A stretch of DNA of 64,000 nt, from positions 14,949,913-15,013,912 of the forward strand of contig NC_061783.1 of NCBI RefSeq assembly GCF_022458985.1. The letters run 5' to 3'. The translations under genes were made by a program, and so were the position numbers. This document shows, in pieces, positions 11,801 to 22,700 of this stretch (the first letter of the stretch is position 1; each line of letters starts with the position of its first letter). The stretch is from Mugil cephalus. Lineage: Eukaryota; Chordata; Actinopteri; Mugiliformes; Mugilidae. The notes beneath the pieces were generated by a model that saw only the letters and a program-made list of their open reading frames with translations, had not been told where the DNA came from and did no database searches.

Positions 11801-13394
11801 ACATCTCAAGGGTATAACTAACTTTGTTTTTACCAACAAATTCCTTCAAACAACTCTCTCTTGCTGGGGCTCCGCGATCGTTGCTCTCCAACCTGCAGCC
11901 GACAGCAACGGTGCGCCATCATTACCGTAATGGCAGCGTTTTTCTAGAAAGCTCAACTTAAATATTGTCCATCGGGGAGTTACGGTAATTCAAATACAGT
12001 AAGCTTCTCTTTGTGGAAGACGGACATTCAGGTCTTAAAGGGTTAAACATTTATTGAGATTTATTGAAATACAGAAAATAGTTCATGTAGCTACATGGTC
12101 CCTCCTTGGTCCACTGACGTTTTCAAAAGAGGACAAAGTTTCTAACATTCCAATGCGTTATATTAAAAAAAAATCGATTGTGTTTCATTTTCCTCTTCAA
12201 CCTACACCAAAACTCATAAATTTAAATAAATATTTACAGAATATTCTTATGATTCTGATTACCAGTAGCAGCTTATCAGCATATATAATTTACTGCTTTT
12301 TACAATGGGAGAAAATTAATATTGAGCAAAATTACGTTCAAGTTATCGTTTGGTTTGGCCCTCCAACACACTTCAGATTTTTCATGTGGCCCCCTGTAGA
12401 AATGAATTGCCCAGCCCTGATCTAGGATAATATAACCCAACTGATGATCACAGACATGACTGAAGCTTGTTTACGTCTGAACTGAGATGTTGAATACATT
12501 AAAATGGTACTACTTCAAATGCCTTAATGTCAAAACCACGACTTGCTACTGAATGTTCTCTAATTTATGTGATGGATTCATTTCAGGTTGACTATGAAGA
12601 TGTTGAGGAACCACAGTCAAAAAAGCGCACCAGAGGTGACTTCCTGCACCAGAACGAGCATGATCTCATCAATGTGTAATAACTGTGCTAATTTTGTGGT
12701 TACTACAGTAAAAACTATAAATATATTTGTGTCTGCTTGTGTCCACAGAACAACGTTTGCTGCCTTACATGATAACTATTGGTGATGGGATCCACAACTT
12801 TGCAGATGGATTAGCAATCGGTGCGGCTTTCTCTCTGTCATGGAAGTCTGGTCTGGCCACTTCTGTGGCTGTTTTCTGCCACGAGCTACCACATGAACTT
12901 GGTGAATGTCACACTCAGGAACTGAAGCCCGCTTTGATCGCTTAGTGTCGATTCATTAACGTCATCCTTCTGCTCTCATTTCTCTCCAGGGGATTTTGCC
13001 ATTTTGCTCCACAGTGGATTGTCTGTCCGCAAGGCTCTGCTTTTAAACGTTAGCAGCGCCATGGTCTCGTTCATCGGCCTGTACATCGCTCTGTCTGTCG
13101 CCACTGACCTTGCCACCAAACAGTGGATAGCTGCCATTACTGCAGGACTCTTTCTGTATGTAGGACTGGTTGATATGGTGAGTGCTGATGTTCACAGTCT
13201 TGACAAGTTGTGCTGTAGCGATCATCAAAGTATCATGAACTGAAAAGGCCTGTTTGTCCTTCCAGATGCCCACCATGGTCCATGTCAGCAACAAGAGACC
13301 CTGGTTGATGTTTCTGCTGCAGAACCTCGGCCTTGTGACCGGATGGGTTCTTCTGTTGTTGCTGTCGCTCTATGAAGAGAAAATCAGCTTTTAA
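5828..13394 (+). CDS. slc39a4: Zinc transporter ZIP4, copy 2 (all 12 exons, frameshifted in exon 7)
   Basis: Tandem duplicate of the upstream gene. Exons: 5828-6034 (signal peptide starting [14 protein letters not shown]), 8884-9219, 9682-9871, 10073-10209, 10299-10482, 10631-10803, 11000-11184, 11281-11379, 12587-12635, 12749-12901, 12990-13177, 13266-13394. Every exon has the same length as in copy 1 except exon 7 (185 instead of 186 nt): one C is missing in the His-rich loop codons near 11156-11162. As read, the protein shifts frame there and stops at 11321-11323 after about 484 residues. It would keep the ectodomain and TM1-TM3 but lose the TM4 HNFAD and TM5 HELPHE metal sites. With the base restored by comparison to copy 1 it would be 676 residues (human about 647). 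The downstream exons are still open and well conserved, so the change is very recent, polymorphic, or a sequence error. Confidence 0.9.
6035..8883 (+). other. Large intron 1 of slc39a4 copy 2
   Basis: 2.85 kb of AT-rich sequence between a canonical donor (gtaagt) and acceptor (ttcacag). Apart from short homopolymers and A/T microsatellites (for example near 7640-7670 and 7975-7995), I see no coding, RNA or recognisable transposon signal. Confidence 0.55.
11471..12419. mobile_element. Same hAT insertion, in intron 8 of slc39a4 copy 2
   Basis: Paralogous to 1432-2425, with the same flanking atctagga repeats (11463-11470 and 12420-12427). It is about 45 bp shorter because of small deletions, and its left terminus is eroded (taagacctgg). 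It was carried along when the gene duplicated rather than inserted twice. Confidence 0.8.
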
Positions 13395-13663
13395 AACCCT
13401 TTTCTCTATATTTTATCACATGTTTTGTTGCAGATGACATAATGTAACTCAGTTGATTACGTACAGTCATAGAACAGCGACAGAAAAAATTATTTAAATG
13501 TTAAAAGATGTACAATCGATGTCAAAGAGACATCGATTTGTTAAGTAAATGTCTGCTAATGTATGTGATGTGTAAAATATTTTATATTTTTGTCTTGTTC
13601 AACAAATTAAAATCTTTCAAAATTCAATATGTAGCTTCATTTACGTTGTTATCCTCTTAGTAG

Positions 13664-14022
13664 GTGGTAAAAAAAAAACTATGCACTACATGGAGCACTC
13701 ACAATTTCCCATAAAGCATTGCGAAAAGTAGCGACCGTCCGATGGTCACTCAACGCTGGTGGATATCCCATCATGCATTGCGTCTCTGGCTGCGTCGTCG
13801 TTAGTGGCATTTTTGAAACTTTTTTAAACATAGTTTTATTTTTTTATTTCGTGAAAATCACACATATTTGTTTACAAAATTATCAAGTTTTACTAATGTG
13901 TAAATTAGAATGAAATTAACCAGTGACGTAATTAACTGCGCGTCAAACGAGTGTCCGAAAGCTGTTGGGATTCCGCTCACTATATTGTCCACTATATAGT
14001 ACCAGGCTACATAGGGAGTAGA
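13664..14022. repeat. MITE-like repeat, 3' of slc39a4 copy 2
   Basis: Paralogous to 3842-4232 and part of the duplicated unit. Similarity to the copy 1 flank ends at about 14025, just after the string ctacatagggagtag, so the downstream edge of the gene duplication lies in or at this repeat. Confidence 0.55.
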
Positions 14023-14044
14023 GGTTAGGGAGTGAGTGAACAAT

Positions 14045-14284
14045 TTCGGACACAGGGTTAGTCACTCAACGGGTGATAGATATCCCATCATGCATTGCGC
14101 CGACGGCGCCGACGTTAGTGGCTGTTAGTGAGACACATTTTGAAGTTTCGTTGCGAAAATAATTTTATTTTTTATTTTATTTTTTTAAATTATTTATTTT
14201 TTTTATTTCATGGACATCACACATATTTGTTTACAAAGTCATCACGTTTTAGTAATGTGGAAATTATAATTGGGATAACCAGGG
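14045..14284. repeat. Second partial copy of the MITE-like repeat
   Basis: Repeats the strings tcccatcatgcattgcg, gttagtggc, acatcacacatatttg and ataaccag seen in the preceding repeat, so two family members sit head-to-tail. This one is broken at its right end by a LINE insertion at 14285-14300. Confidence 0.5.
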
Positions 14285-14300
14285 GAGCCTCAGCAGGCTG

Positions 14301-14879
14301 TTTTTTTTTAAACTTTATTGAAAATTGTAACAAACAAACAAATAAACATTTCAGCATTTCTAGCTCACACTCCTTACAAAATAATAGTATAATAAAGTTA
14401 CATATATATGACATTATAACAACAGTTGAGAAAAAAAAGAAGCAACAAAAAAAACAAACAATCAAATTAACGATAAAGAAAATAAATTTTAGCGACAGAT
14501 CTCATATCCCATGGATTAAAATTACAGTTATTGTGACAAATTTTTAACTTAACATTTCTGAATGTATGTTCATGATAGATATGCATTTTTTATTTGCAAT
14601 CAACTTAAGAGACTTAAAATAATAATCAACTTTAAACAAAAACGATTTAAATGATGGTAAGGAATTCTGAATTTGCATTTATGTATATGAAATTTCCCCA
14701 ATAGAAAGTAAAGGTTTATTATAGTATGAAGTTTCTTTTCTTGGGATTCAAAATAAGTAATAATGTACTTCCCTTCAATGATTTTGTGTTTTGTATTACA
14801 TAATATATAGTTCTCCAGATCTTTCGAAAATGTACTGCTATATGCACAATCATAAAACAAATGAGTTACATCTTCAGGT
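14301..14879 (-). mobile_element. 5'-truncated L1-clade LINE insertion
   Basis: On the minus strand this is the last ~580 bp of a LINE. A reading frame at 14600-14860 carries residues such as YILCNTKHKI and LLGKFHIHKC, which resemble the C-terminal end of fish L1-type ORF2. It is followed by an AATAAA and a short poly(A) (poly-T at 14301-14309 on the plus strand). A near-perfect 16-bp target duplication, gagcctcagcagNctg, flanks it at 14285-14300 and 14880-14895, differing at one base. The frame is incomplete, so the element is inert. Confidence 0.72.
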
Positions 14880-15340
14880 GAGCCTCAGCAGTCTGACATG
14901 TAATGATGCGATGAACGATTTCGGGAAGTTTATGTCTTTTCACAGTCATGAGACATAATGACTGAGATGACTTTGGGTTTTTCCAGCCTGTCCACATGAT
15001 ATCTCAATCAGACAAACATGTCATTGCTGTCAAACTGGAACCATGTGTCTCTTCTGTTGCCATCAGCTGTATTTCACCCTGTTTACCTCGAGTCCACATC
15101 CATCCAGACCTTCTGCATTTTCTTAGTGTTTTCTTTAGAGTCATGGTGTCTTCACTGTGAAGTCCGATCTGTTAAATTTGTAATCTCTGTGTGAATCGAG
15201 CTAAAGCTGCAAATTAAACTGTGCTTTATCGTTCTCATCTAATCTCCTCAATTTACGGGTTGTGAGAACATCTTCATTAGGGGCAAAGTCAACTGACAAC
15301 TCAGCGCACACAGAGGCAGGAAGATGTTTATCACCATGTA

Positions 15341-16118
15341 CACCGATCAGGTGTAACATTACGACCTAATATTGCGTACCTGCGTACTGTGCCTGTTGTT
15401 AGTGATCAGTTTGAGATCCAGTAAATTTGGAGGCCAGGTCAACACCTTGTGCTGTTTGTTATGTTTTTTCTGAGTTATTCCTAAACTGCTTGTGTGTGTG
15501 TGTTTGTGTCAGGCTGCATCCTGCTGGGCGTGACTAAGGGTGTCTGGTCTGGTCTGGTACATATCAGAGTAACATCTGCATGAATGCCAGGTCCAAATGT
15601 TTCCCAACAGAACAATGTATTCAGTTTCAGGTTCAAGTTCAGGTTACTTTATTTATACCCGTTGGTAAATTTGGCTTGCGGTTTGAAGCAAGTATAAGAT
15701 AAGATAAGATAAATTTATTTGGGTAAGGACAGTGCGCATCTATGAACAAGAATATGGGAGAATATAAATATGCCGGATTATAGTAGAGCTGCTAATTTGT
15801 GTCCGCAGTCCCTAATCAAAAAATAAAATACAGATGACAGTGCACTACGCAGTCAGGATGAAACAATACAGTAGAGTAACAAGGCATCCATCAAAATAAA
15901 AAACAGACACATGAACCAATACAAATACCAATACAAACTAAACAGTAAAAAATTAAAAATAAACAGTAAAAACAAATAAAAAGTATAAAAAAAGTGAAGG
16001 TGCTGCAATCTTCAATAGAGAATAAGAACAAAATGAAAATAGAATAAAAACCATTATCATAAGATTACAGTTTCTTTATTTCTACTGTCAGTGGTTTTAA
16101 TGTTGTGGCTGATTGGTG
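15341..16118. mobile_element. Degraded Tc1/mariner-superfamily element
   Basis: The left end reads caccgatcaggtgtaacatta after a TA. The right end reads taatgttgtggctgattggtg, its imperfect inverted repeat. Internal strings such as aatttggaggccaggtcaac and agtaacatctgcatgaatg match a common teleost Tc1/mariner-like transposon that I recall from memory. Much of the transposase region is missing, and another repeat interrupts the right half. Confidence 0.6.
15635..16070. repeat. Interspersed repeat nested in the Tc1/mariner remnant
   Basis: Begins near ttcaggttactttatttata, runs through a short (AAGAT)n array at about 15687-15710, and continues A-rich to about 16030. It resembles the 3' tails of teleost LINE/SINE elements. 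The exact family and ends are not resolved. Confidence 0.4.
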
Positions 16119-19100
16119 CATGTGCTTGCATGGAAGAATGCATGAAGGGATCTGTGATGTACGGGTGACATCAAGATGGCCAGCATCTGACCGACAAAAT
16201 TACCAGTTCAGTAGCAACAACTAGACTGTTCCTTCAAGTGTATGTCGTAAATCCACATTTACAGGGATTGACCAGGTAAAACAAGCTGCCATTAAAGCAT
16301 TACTCCATAATACAATCATTTTGTCCAAAATACCTAATTTTACACAGCGGGTTTTAGGAGGTTAAAGAGTTCCTTTAACTCCCTCTGCCATAAAAATAAA
16401 GCACTTGGACTCAATTACCCTTAAAATTGGACCTTTGAGCTTCTTGTACATTATACTGCACAATACAGCTTTTACAATAGGGGCGATAGACAGAAAATTA
16501 TACTGTAACTAAGTGAACGAGCTGAGGAGTGAAGAAAGAAGTCAATAAAATGACTTGGAAGAAACACTTCTACTGTTAAACAGTAAAAAAAAAAAAAGAA
16601 AGCCATAAATGCGGCCCCTTTTGGCTTTATACATAAAATCATGAACAGAGCATTTGACATCTGGAAAAAAAAACGACAGCAAGTCAGCAAGTGTTCAACT
16701 GAATGGCTGTTATAAAGCTGAAACAGTGAGTCACGGACACGGATAATAATATACGACTGGCATTATTGCATCTGCCATAACCTACATTTAGGTGTCTCGC
16801 TGCCGGTGACGTGACTGACATTATCAGCACAATCTCTCTCACAATATTATCATCTGGAGGATGAGACAGGGCAGGTGAGGAGATGTCACATTGCATAACT
16901 CTGACCTAAAACATATGTATAAAGTAGTATGTCTATCATTACTTATAGTTAACCTCAGGACAGATCTCTGTCCACAGACATTTCAATATATTCTTTGACT
17001 TTCCTTTCCATCTCGTGCCATCTCGTGACAATACACTGTTCTGTTGTGAACCTTTTGGGCCTGGCATATGTGTGCATGTTACTTAGACATGTGCCACCCA
17101 CATAGACCAGACCAGACCAGACCAGACCCCCCAAACCCATAGCAATGACACACTGAATCATCACTCTCTTGTTTTTTCTTTTTGATTTTTTTTAACAAAT
17201 GCTGAGTAAAACCCTCACGAAGCTGAGACTTAGCGCAGGACGGTTATATCAGAACGTGATTCTTTCCATTTGTACCTAATGAACTGACAAGTGAGTGTAT
17301 TTTTATGTTTTACGCTCAATTGCTCAGTTTATGGTTAAACATCACGTTCAATTTTAATTCATCAGCGTGGGCTCATTGGTGATGTAGCTCTGCGTCGTCT
17401 TATACAGTCCAACACAAGTGCTTTATTAGCCGTGCGCTGTGCATTCGATAGTTGCCACGGTAACAAATAATGGTTTAGTTATTACCGGCAGCCCGGAGTC
17501 TTGATGAACACCGGCATTCACAGACAGACGGCTCCCGCTCCCTCTGTAATGATTACCCAGAAAACTTTTCACCCTTTCACATGCCACGCAAATAAATCAC
17601 ACCCCTCCGCTGCAATTGCTTTTCATTTGTCTGGCGAGATCCTGCAAACCGTAACGAGAAAATGATGTGCATGTGCTGCGGCACAAATACATTTTCATTG
17701 TGTTTTTTTCCGGATAGTTTCACATCTTGAGACAGTTTTTGAAACAGGAATAGACCGTGGATGAAACTGCTCGCAGCTAATAGCTAATGCAACCTTTGTG
17801 TTGTTATGTAATGAGTGAAGTTTGCTTCACAAAGAGGCGTTTTTCTTTTGTCATGAAAAAAAGAGAGATTTGGGCTAAGTATATGTCAAATACAGTTCCT
17901 GTGTTCACAAGGCTTTTCTGCAGCTTTCAAGGGAGCGACTGTTGGCTGTGATCAATCATTTATATTTACCTTTACCCAACCTTCCCTGGAAAATGTTAAA
18001 CTCGTGATAAATTATTTAACCTGTTTCACACGCGGAGGTATGTGAGTTATTACCCGGAAGCTAAGTTGAGTAAGTGCGCCATGTGAAGCCAATTCAAAAC
18101 CTTATCAGGGTTGCTATAACTCTACAAATCGTAATATGTAATGGTGTGTGGAGATGATAGTGACCAGCCCAAGTCCAGATCCTTTTTTTTTTGATATCTT
18201 TTTTTTTATTGCATGTGTGATAGGCTTTTCTTATCTTGATTTTATTCCCTTTGATAAACTAGATCCATTGTGGACCTACTTAAAAAAGCTCTCCAATGTA
18301 TTCAGAAAAAAAATACCTGCCTCCAAGCTGTTTGTTAAAGAGTCATTTCAAGACAATAGAGTCTTCTAAGACAAATAACACAAGACTCCTCTCAGTTTCT
18401 GTAAAGTACTTCCAGACGTGACTCACGTCCAGTCGCGCTCTTCAAGGTTTTATGTCTGGCTTTGGTTCACGCCAGACGTGATATAAACTGCTCGGTCCAA
18501 TCTGATTTTTAAAAATCCTTGATGATACTGCCGATACTGACACCCCCAATCGTGTCCTCTGTATCGCTGCAGCGTGACTGCTTTAATCGCAAACCCTGCA
18601 GAGCCCCATAAACTGTAGGCTGGAGCCCTCGTTACAGCAGCGCCAGGACGATTCAGGCCTCCGCCCTTTGCTGCAAGTCATCCCGTGTCTCTCTCCCATG
18701 ACAAACCGTCCAGCCACGGCACAAAAGGCCAAAGAACACAACTTGAACTTGCCAGTTTAATCAGTGTTAACAGACAACTAAAAAGGTTTAGTTTAGGATG
18801 TTAAATCATTCCCGCACGGAACGAGGAGTCAGCAAAAGACTCACACAGTATATGAACTATATGATCGTTTTATGACATGCTGTCAGAGTTAAGGCAGAAA
18901 TGTAAAAGCCGAGAGTCCAAAGCTGAAACCGTATGAACAGAGAACATGCGTGACTTGCATGTTCCACCTCTTAGCTGAGGTCGTTTTTCCTGTAGTGCCA
19001 TGAATCTCCCATTTTTTCCGTACTTTGCCTCAAATGTTGTGTCACGGTCAAGACTTTTGTTACGTCTGTTTGGTAACTACGTGTCAAAGGGTCGGTGAGG

Positions 19101-19630
19101 TCGGATCAGCATGACTAAGCAGCAGATTTTTGGAGTCTTTACACTTCGATTGAAATTGAAATGACCGGAACACAACAGAAAACGCAACATTTCTTCAAGT
19201 CAGAAAATAAACACGAGCCTTTCCTTACTGGAAGCGGTTGCAGAATATAACTTGATTGGGTAATCTACTTTGCAAGCTGCTGCATATTTTTACAATTCAG
19301 AAAGTTTCATGTGGGTCTGGTGAGGTTAATATTTAACAGAGACGACAGAAACGGAGAAACAAAATAAATGCCCAGTTCCAGAATGTGACCCATTTTGCTG
19401 TTTCCTTTTCTGAACAGGACTCTAAATAATATCAATAAAGTCAATATTTGTATTCGTATCAAAAGTGTGTTGAGCCAACAGTGATACGGTGGGTTCATAG
19501 AGAGAAATCCCCCTCTGTTTTAACTCCTCATATCACACACAAATAGTAAAGATCTATTCGTGTTGCCTGTTTGTCTGATGAGATATTTAAATAAATGTCA
19601 CTGAAAGACAGAGCTAGAAAAATAGAAACT
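16119..19630. other. Gene-poor intergenic region upstream of the recql4 3' end
   Basis: No coding exon, RNA gene or clear transposon was found. It holds a short (AGACC)n array (17103-17128) and a somewhat GC-richer stretch around 17370-17600 with no promoter motif that I could defend. Confidence 0.5.
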
Positions 19631-19631
19631 T

Positions 19632-19641
19632 TTTATTTATT
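19632..19641 (-). terminator. Poly(A) signal of recql4
   Basis: AATAAA on the minus strand (tttatt at 19633-19638), about 135 nt after the stop codon. Confidence 0.55.
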
Positions 19642-19771
19642 CACTGTCCACAAAGTAACTACATTGAATTTAACATGTCAGTTAAATAGTTCAACATAGT
19701 GGAATATAATATTAAAAAAAAAAATATATATATATACACTTTCTAGCAAAGTTAGTGCCTGTTTGGGTGGG

Positions 19772-22700
19772 TCACTTGAAGCGGATGATCTCCTGAGTGG
19801 CCAGTCTGATGAGCTGGTTGAAGTCAAACTGGATGTATTTCCTCCAGTAACGTCGGTCTTTGCCATAAGTTTGAGCCGGATAACAGGGACTACCTGAAAC
19901 ACAGACACGCGTCTTTGATTTACAATAAAAGCACAGTCATTTTTTTTTTTAAGTAAAGCTAGGAAATTCACACATATGCCCATTTATTAGGTACACTACC
20001 TCTCTGTCATGTCCAATACATTTTATAGCCAGAGCAACTATTCACCAATTTTAATCACCACCACACTGTACATACAGAATATCTATAAATTTCATTGTAT
20101 ATATATTTATTTCTCAGTGTATTTTTTATTATAATATTTTCCTGTTAAATTCTTTATTGTTGCTTTTATTTATTCTTATCAAATTCCATGTTACTGTGAC
20201 AAGGGAATTTCTCATACGTGGGATAAATAAACAACGTACGTCTTATGTCTGTTATAACGTTCAGTTTATGTTGAAACTACTTCAGAAAGGTTTTCTGGCT
20301 TCAACTGTATGAAGTCAAATTACACAACATTACACAAATCCTCGTCCTTTCATTATTGACATTTAAATTAATTTTAATCTTCTTAACCTAACCTGTCTAA
20401 CCTCGGTAAAACTAAACGTAGCCTCGCTCAGGTTTCCTAACTCAGCTCTCTAATGACCTCTAGAGGTGTAAAGGTTCAGTCCCTTTATGTGGTGTCAGTG
20501 AAGTTCTACTCAAATCAAACCAAAGAAGAAAAAGCAGGGAGAAAAATACTATTACTTGCAGCTTCCGCATTAGATCCTAGTCGTACTATAGTTCATCTGT
20601 GGGGAGAAACCCGTGCACATACGTCATACTGAGCATACTCAGATCCTCACCTATGCCGTGCAAGATTCGAGCAACAGCTCTTCCAGAAAACTTCTCGTCA
20701 CTTCGGTTGGCAAGAAAATTTCTGATGTCGGCTCTGATCTGGTTCTCCCAGTCCAACATCTACGTACACACACACACACATACAGAAGGTAAGCCACATA
20801 TTTACAGATCTTTATTCTAGTACTAAAAACACTTCTCACCTTATATTTGTTGAGCTCCTCCAGGTCCACCGGTTTGAGCGCGTGGTCTCTGTCTCGCCTC
20901 TTGTCAAAGTACTCAGAGAGGAGGCTCTTCAGCTGCAAACTGCGACTCTCGTCCAAGTCGTCCAGGCAGGACAACACACTCTGGAAGGCGACACTGGGAC
21001 ACGACGTACACACAAAGTGAAACACGTCAATATATATGCATATACAGTATACTATATAATAATGAATAATCATTCATCTGTTTGACCAACTAAAAAAAAC
21101 TGAATATATATACACAATGACTATGATCTCCTTTTTAAATTTAAATCGAAATTTAGTCGATGGCTGAATAATTAAAGTGTGAAACGGTTTCAGGTTGAAT
21201 AAATTGTTACGTGATCAGTTCAATATTTGCACAACTAAGATAATAAAAAAGTAGAGTGAGTCCCACAATCTATTCTAAACAAGAAGTGGACATTAACTGT
21301 TTGATGCATTTGACCGAATGACAGCGGCTACTATAAGGCGTAGACTGCACCTCTTGAAGGCTTTAAAGGAGGACGTCAGCTGGAAGAGCTGCGTCCTCTC
21401 TTGGTCCTGCACACGATTATGGAGGAAGCGACAAACTCTGTCCATCTCCTCATCGCTCAGGTCGCCGAAGGAACGGAAGTAGAAGGACGGGGAGGAGAAT
21501 TCGACGAGAACGCCGCTACGTCCGCCGGCTGAAACACAAATATTTACAAATAACTGCTTCTGTGACCTCACGGCAAAACCACCATTTATCAGACTTTAAG
21601 ATGAAGTGTGACGGAGTAAGAGCGCTGATTAGGAATCTACAATGAACTGAATTTTCTCTTTATCATTTGTGAGCACATCCGACCTTAAAATGACAGTTTT
21701 TAAAGTTGCTGTGGTAAAGATATTTGGTACCAAATTGAAAAATGTATTAATAATAATATAAGAATCCAAACCTGTGCCAGTGCTCCACTGCAGCTGCCTA
21801 AGTCCTCTCTTCACGAGAGGAAGCTGCCATCCCATAGTGTCCGCCACCTCGACAACATCAAACTCCACCTGATCGCACGCCTCCACCCGCTCGCCGGCCA
21901 TCCGCCTCCTGGCCAACACTACGGCAATCGGGGGGCAACTGTAGGGATCGAAAAAATAAAAAGTTCAATCAGTCGCAAATGACAAAGAACACTGGGGAGA
22001 GATCTCCTCTTTCATATTGAATATCTCTGACAAAGACAAACATTTCCTACATTTTAGTGATTTTCCGGAGCTGCCTCGGTCCATCGTAGCAGCTGACTTT
22101 ACACACAGACAGGGTCGGGTGGAGAAGCTCCACAAAGCGCTGTGGATGCAGCTCCAGATAGCAGAGCAGTGTTTCCACGCCTAGGAAACACACAAAAACA
22201 TACAGATAAAATATAACAGTCTTTGTCATTTATAAAGATGAACTGTGTTTCCATGTATGTTTACTCATCACAAACCCTGACTGGACTGATAGAGATGAGA
22301 TTAGTCGTAAAGTTTGTCAAAATGATCTGTGGTAGTATGCTGCACATGTACAAGTCATTTTTATTTATTTTCGTTTTCATCCACCTTCCTCTGTGATGTC
22401 CAGAGCCTCCACGGTTTCTTGGATGGGGATCGCTCTCTCGTGTGTGTGACACACTCGCTCTTTGGGCCAATCGCTGTCCTCCACCGCCCGGTCCCTCTGC
22501 CAGTCAGCTTCCTCGTCTTTAACCGTCTGGTCTTCTTCCTTCTCCTTCTCCTCGTCCTTCACCTTTCCTCCATCCACGTCTTCCTGGAGGCACGGCTCGG
22601 CTGAATCTGACACCTCCTTGGACTGCAAAACAAATTCTTGTCACTCACTGCTTATAAACACCTTGTTCTAATTCGCTTCTCTTGTTCCCTTTACCTGTGC

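Noticed and set aside
14128-14547. 139-codon plus-strand frame
   Set aside because: It spans the MITE-like repeat and the antisense of a LINE tail, with Phe/Lys/Ile-rich composition expected from poly-T and poly-A runs.
18400-18560. Repeated ccagacgtga words and a gatactgccgatactgac string as a transposon end
   Set aside because: Suggestive of an old repeat, but no paired terminus, target duplication or second copy was found in the window.
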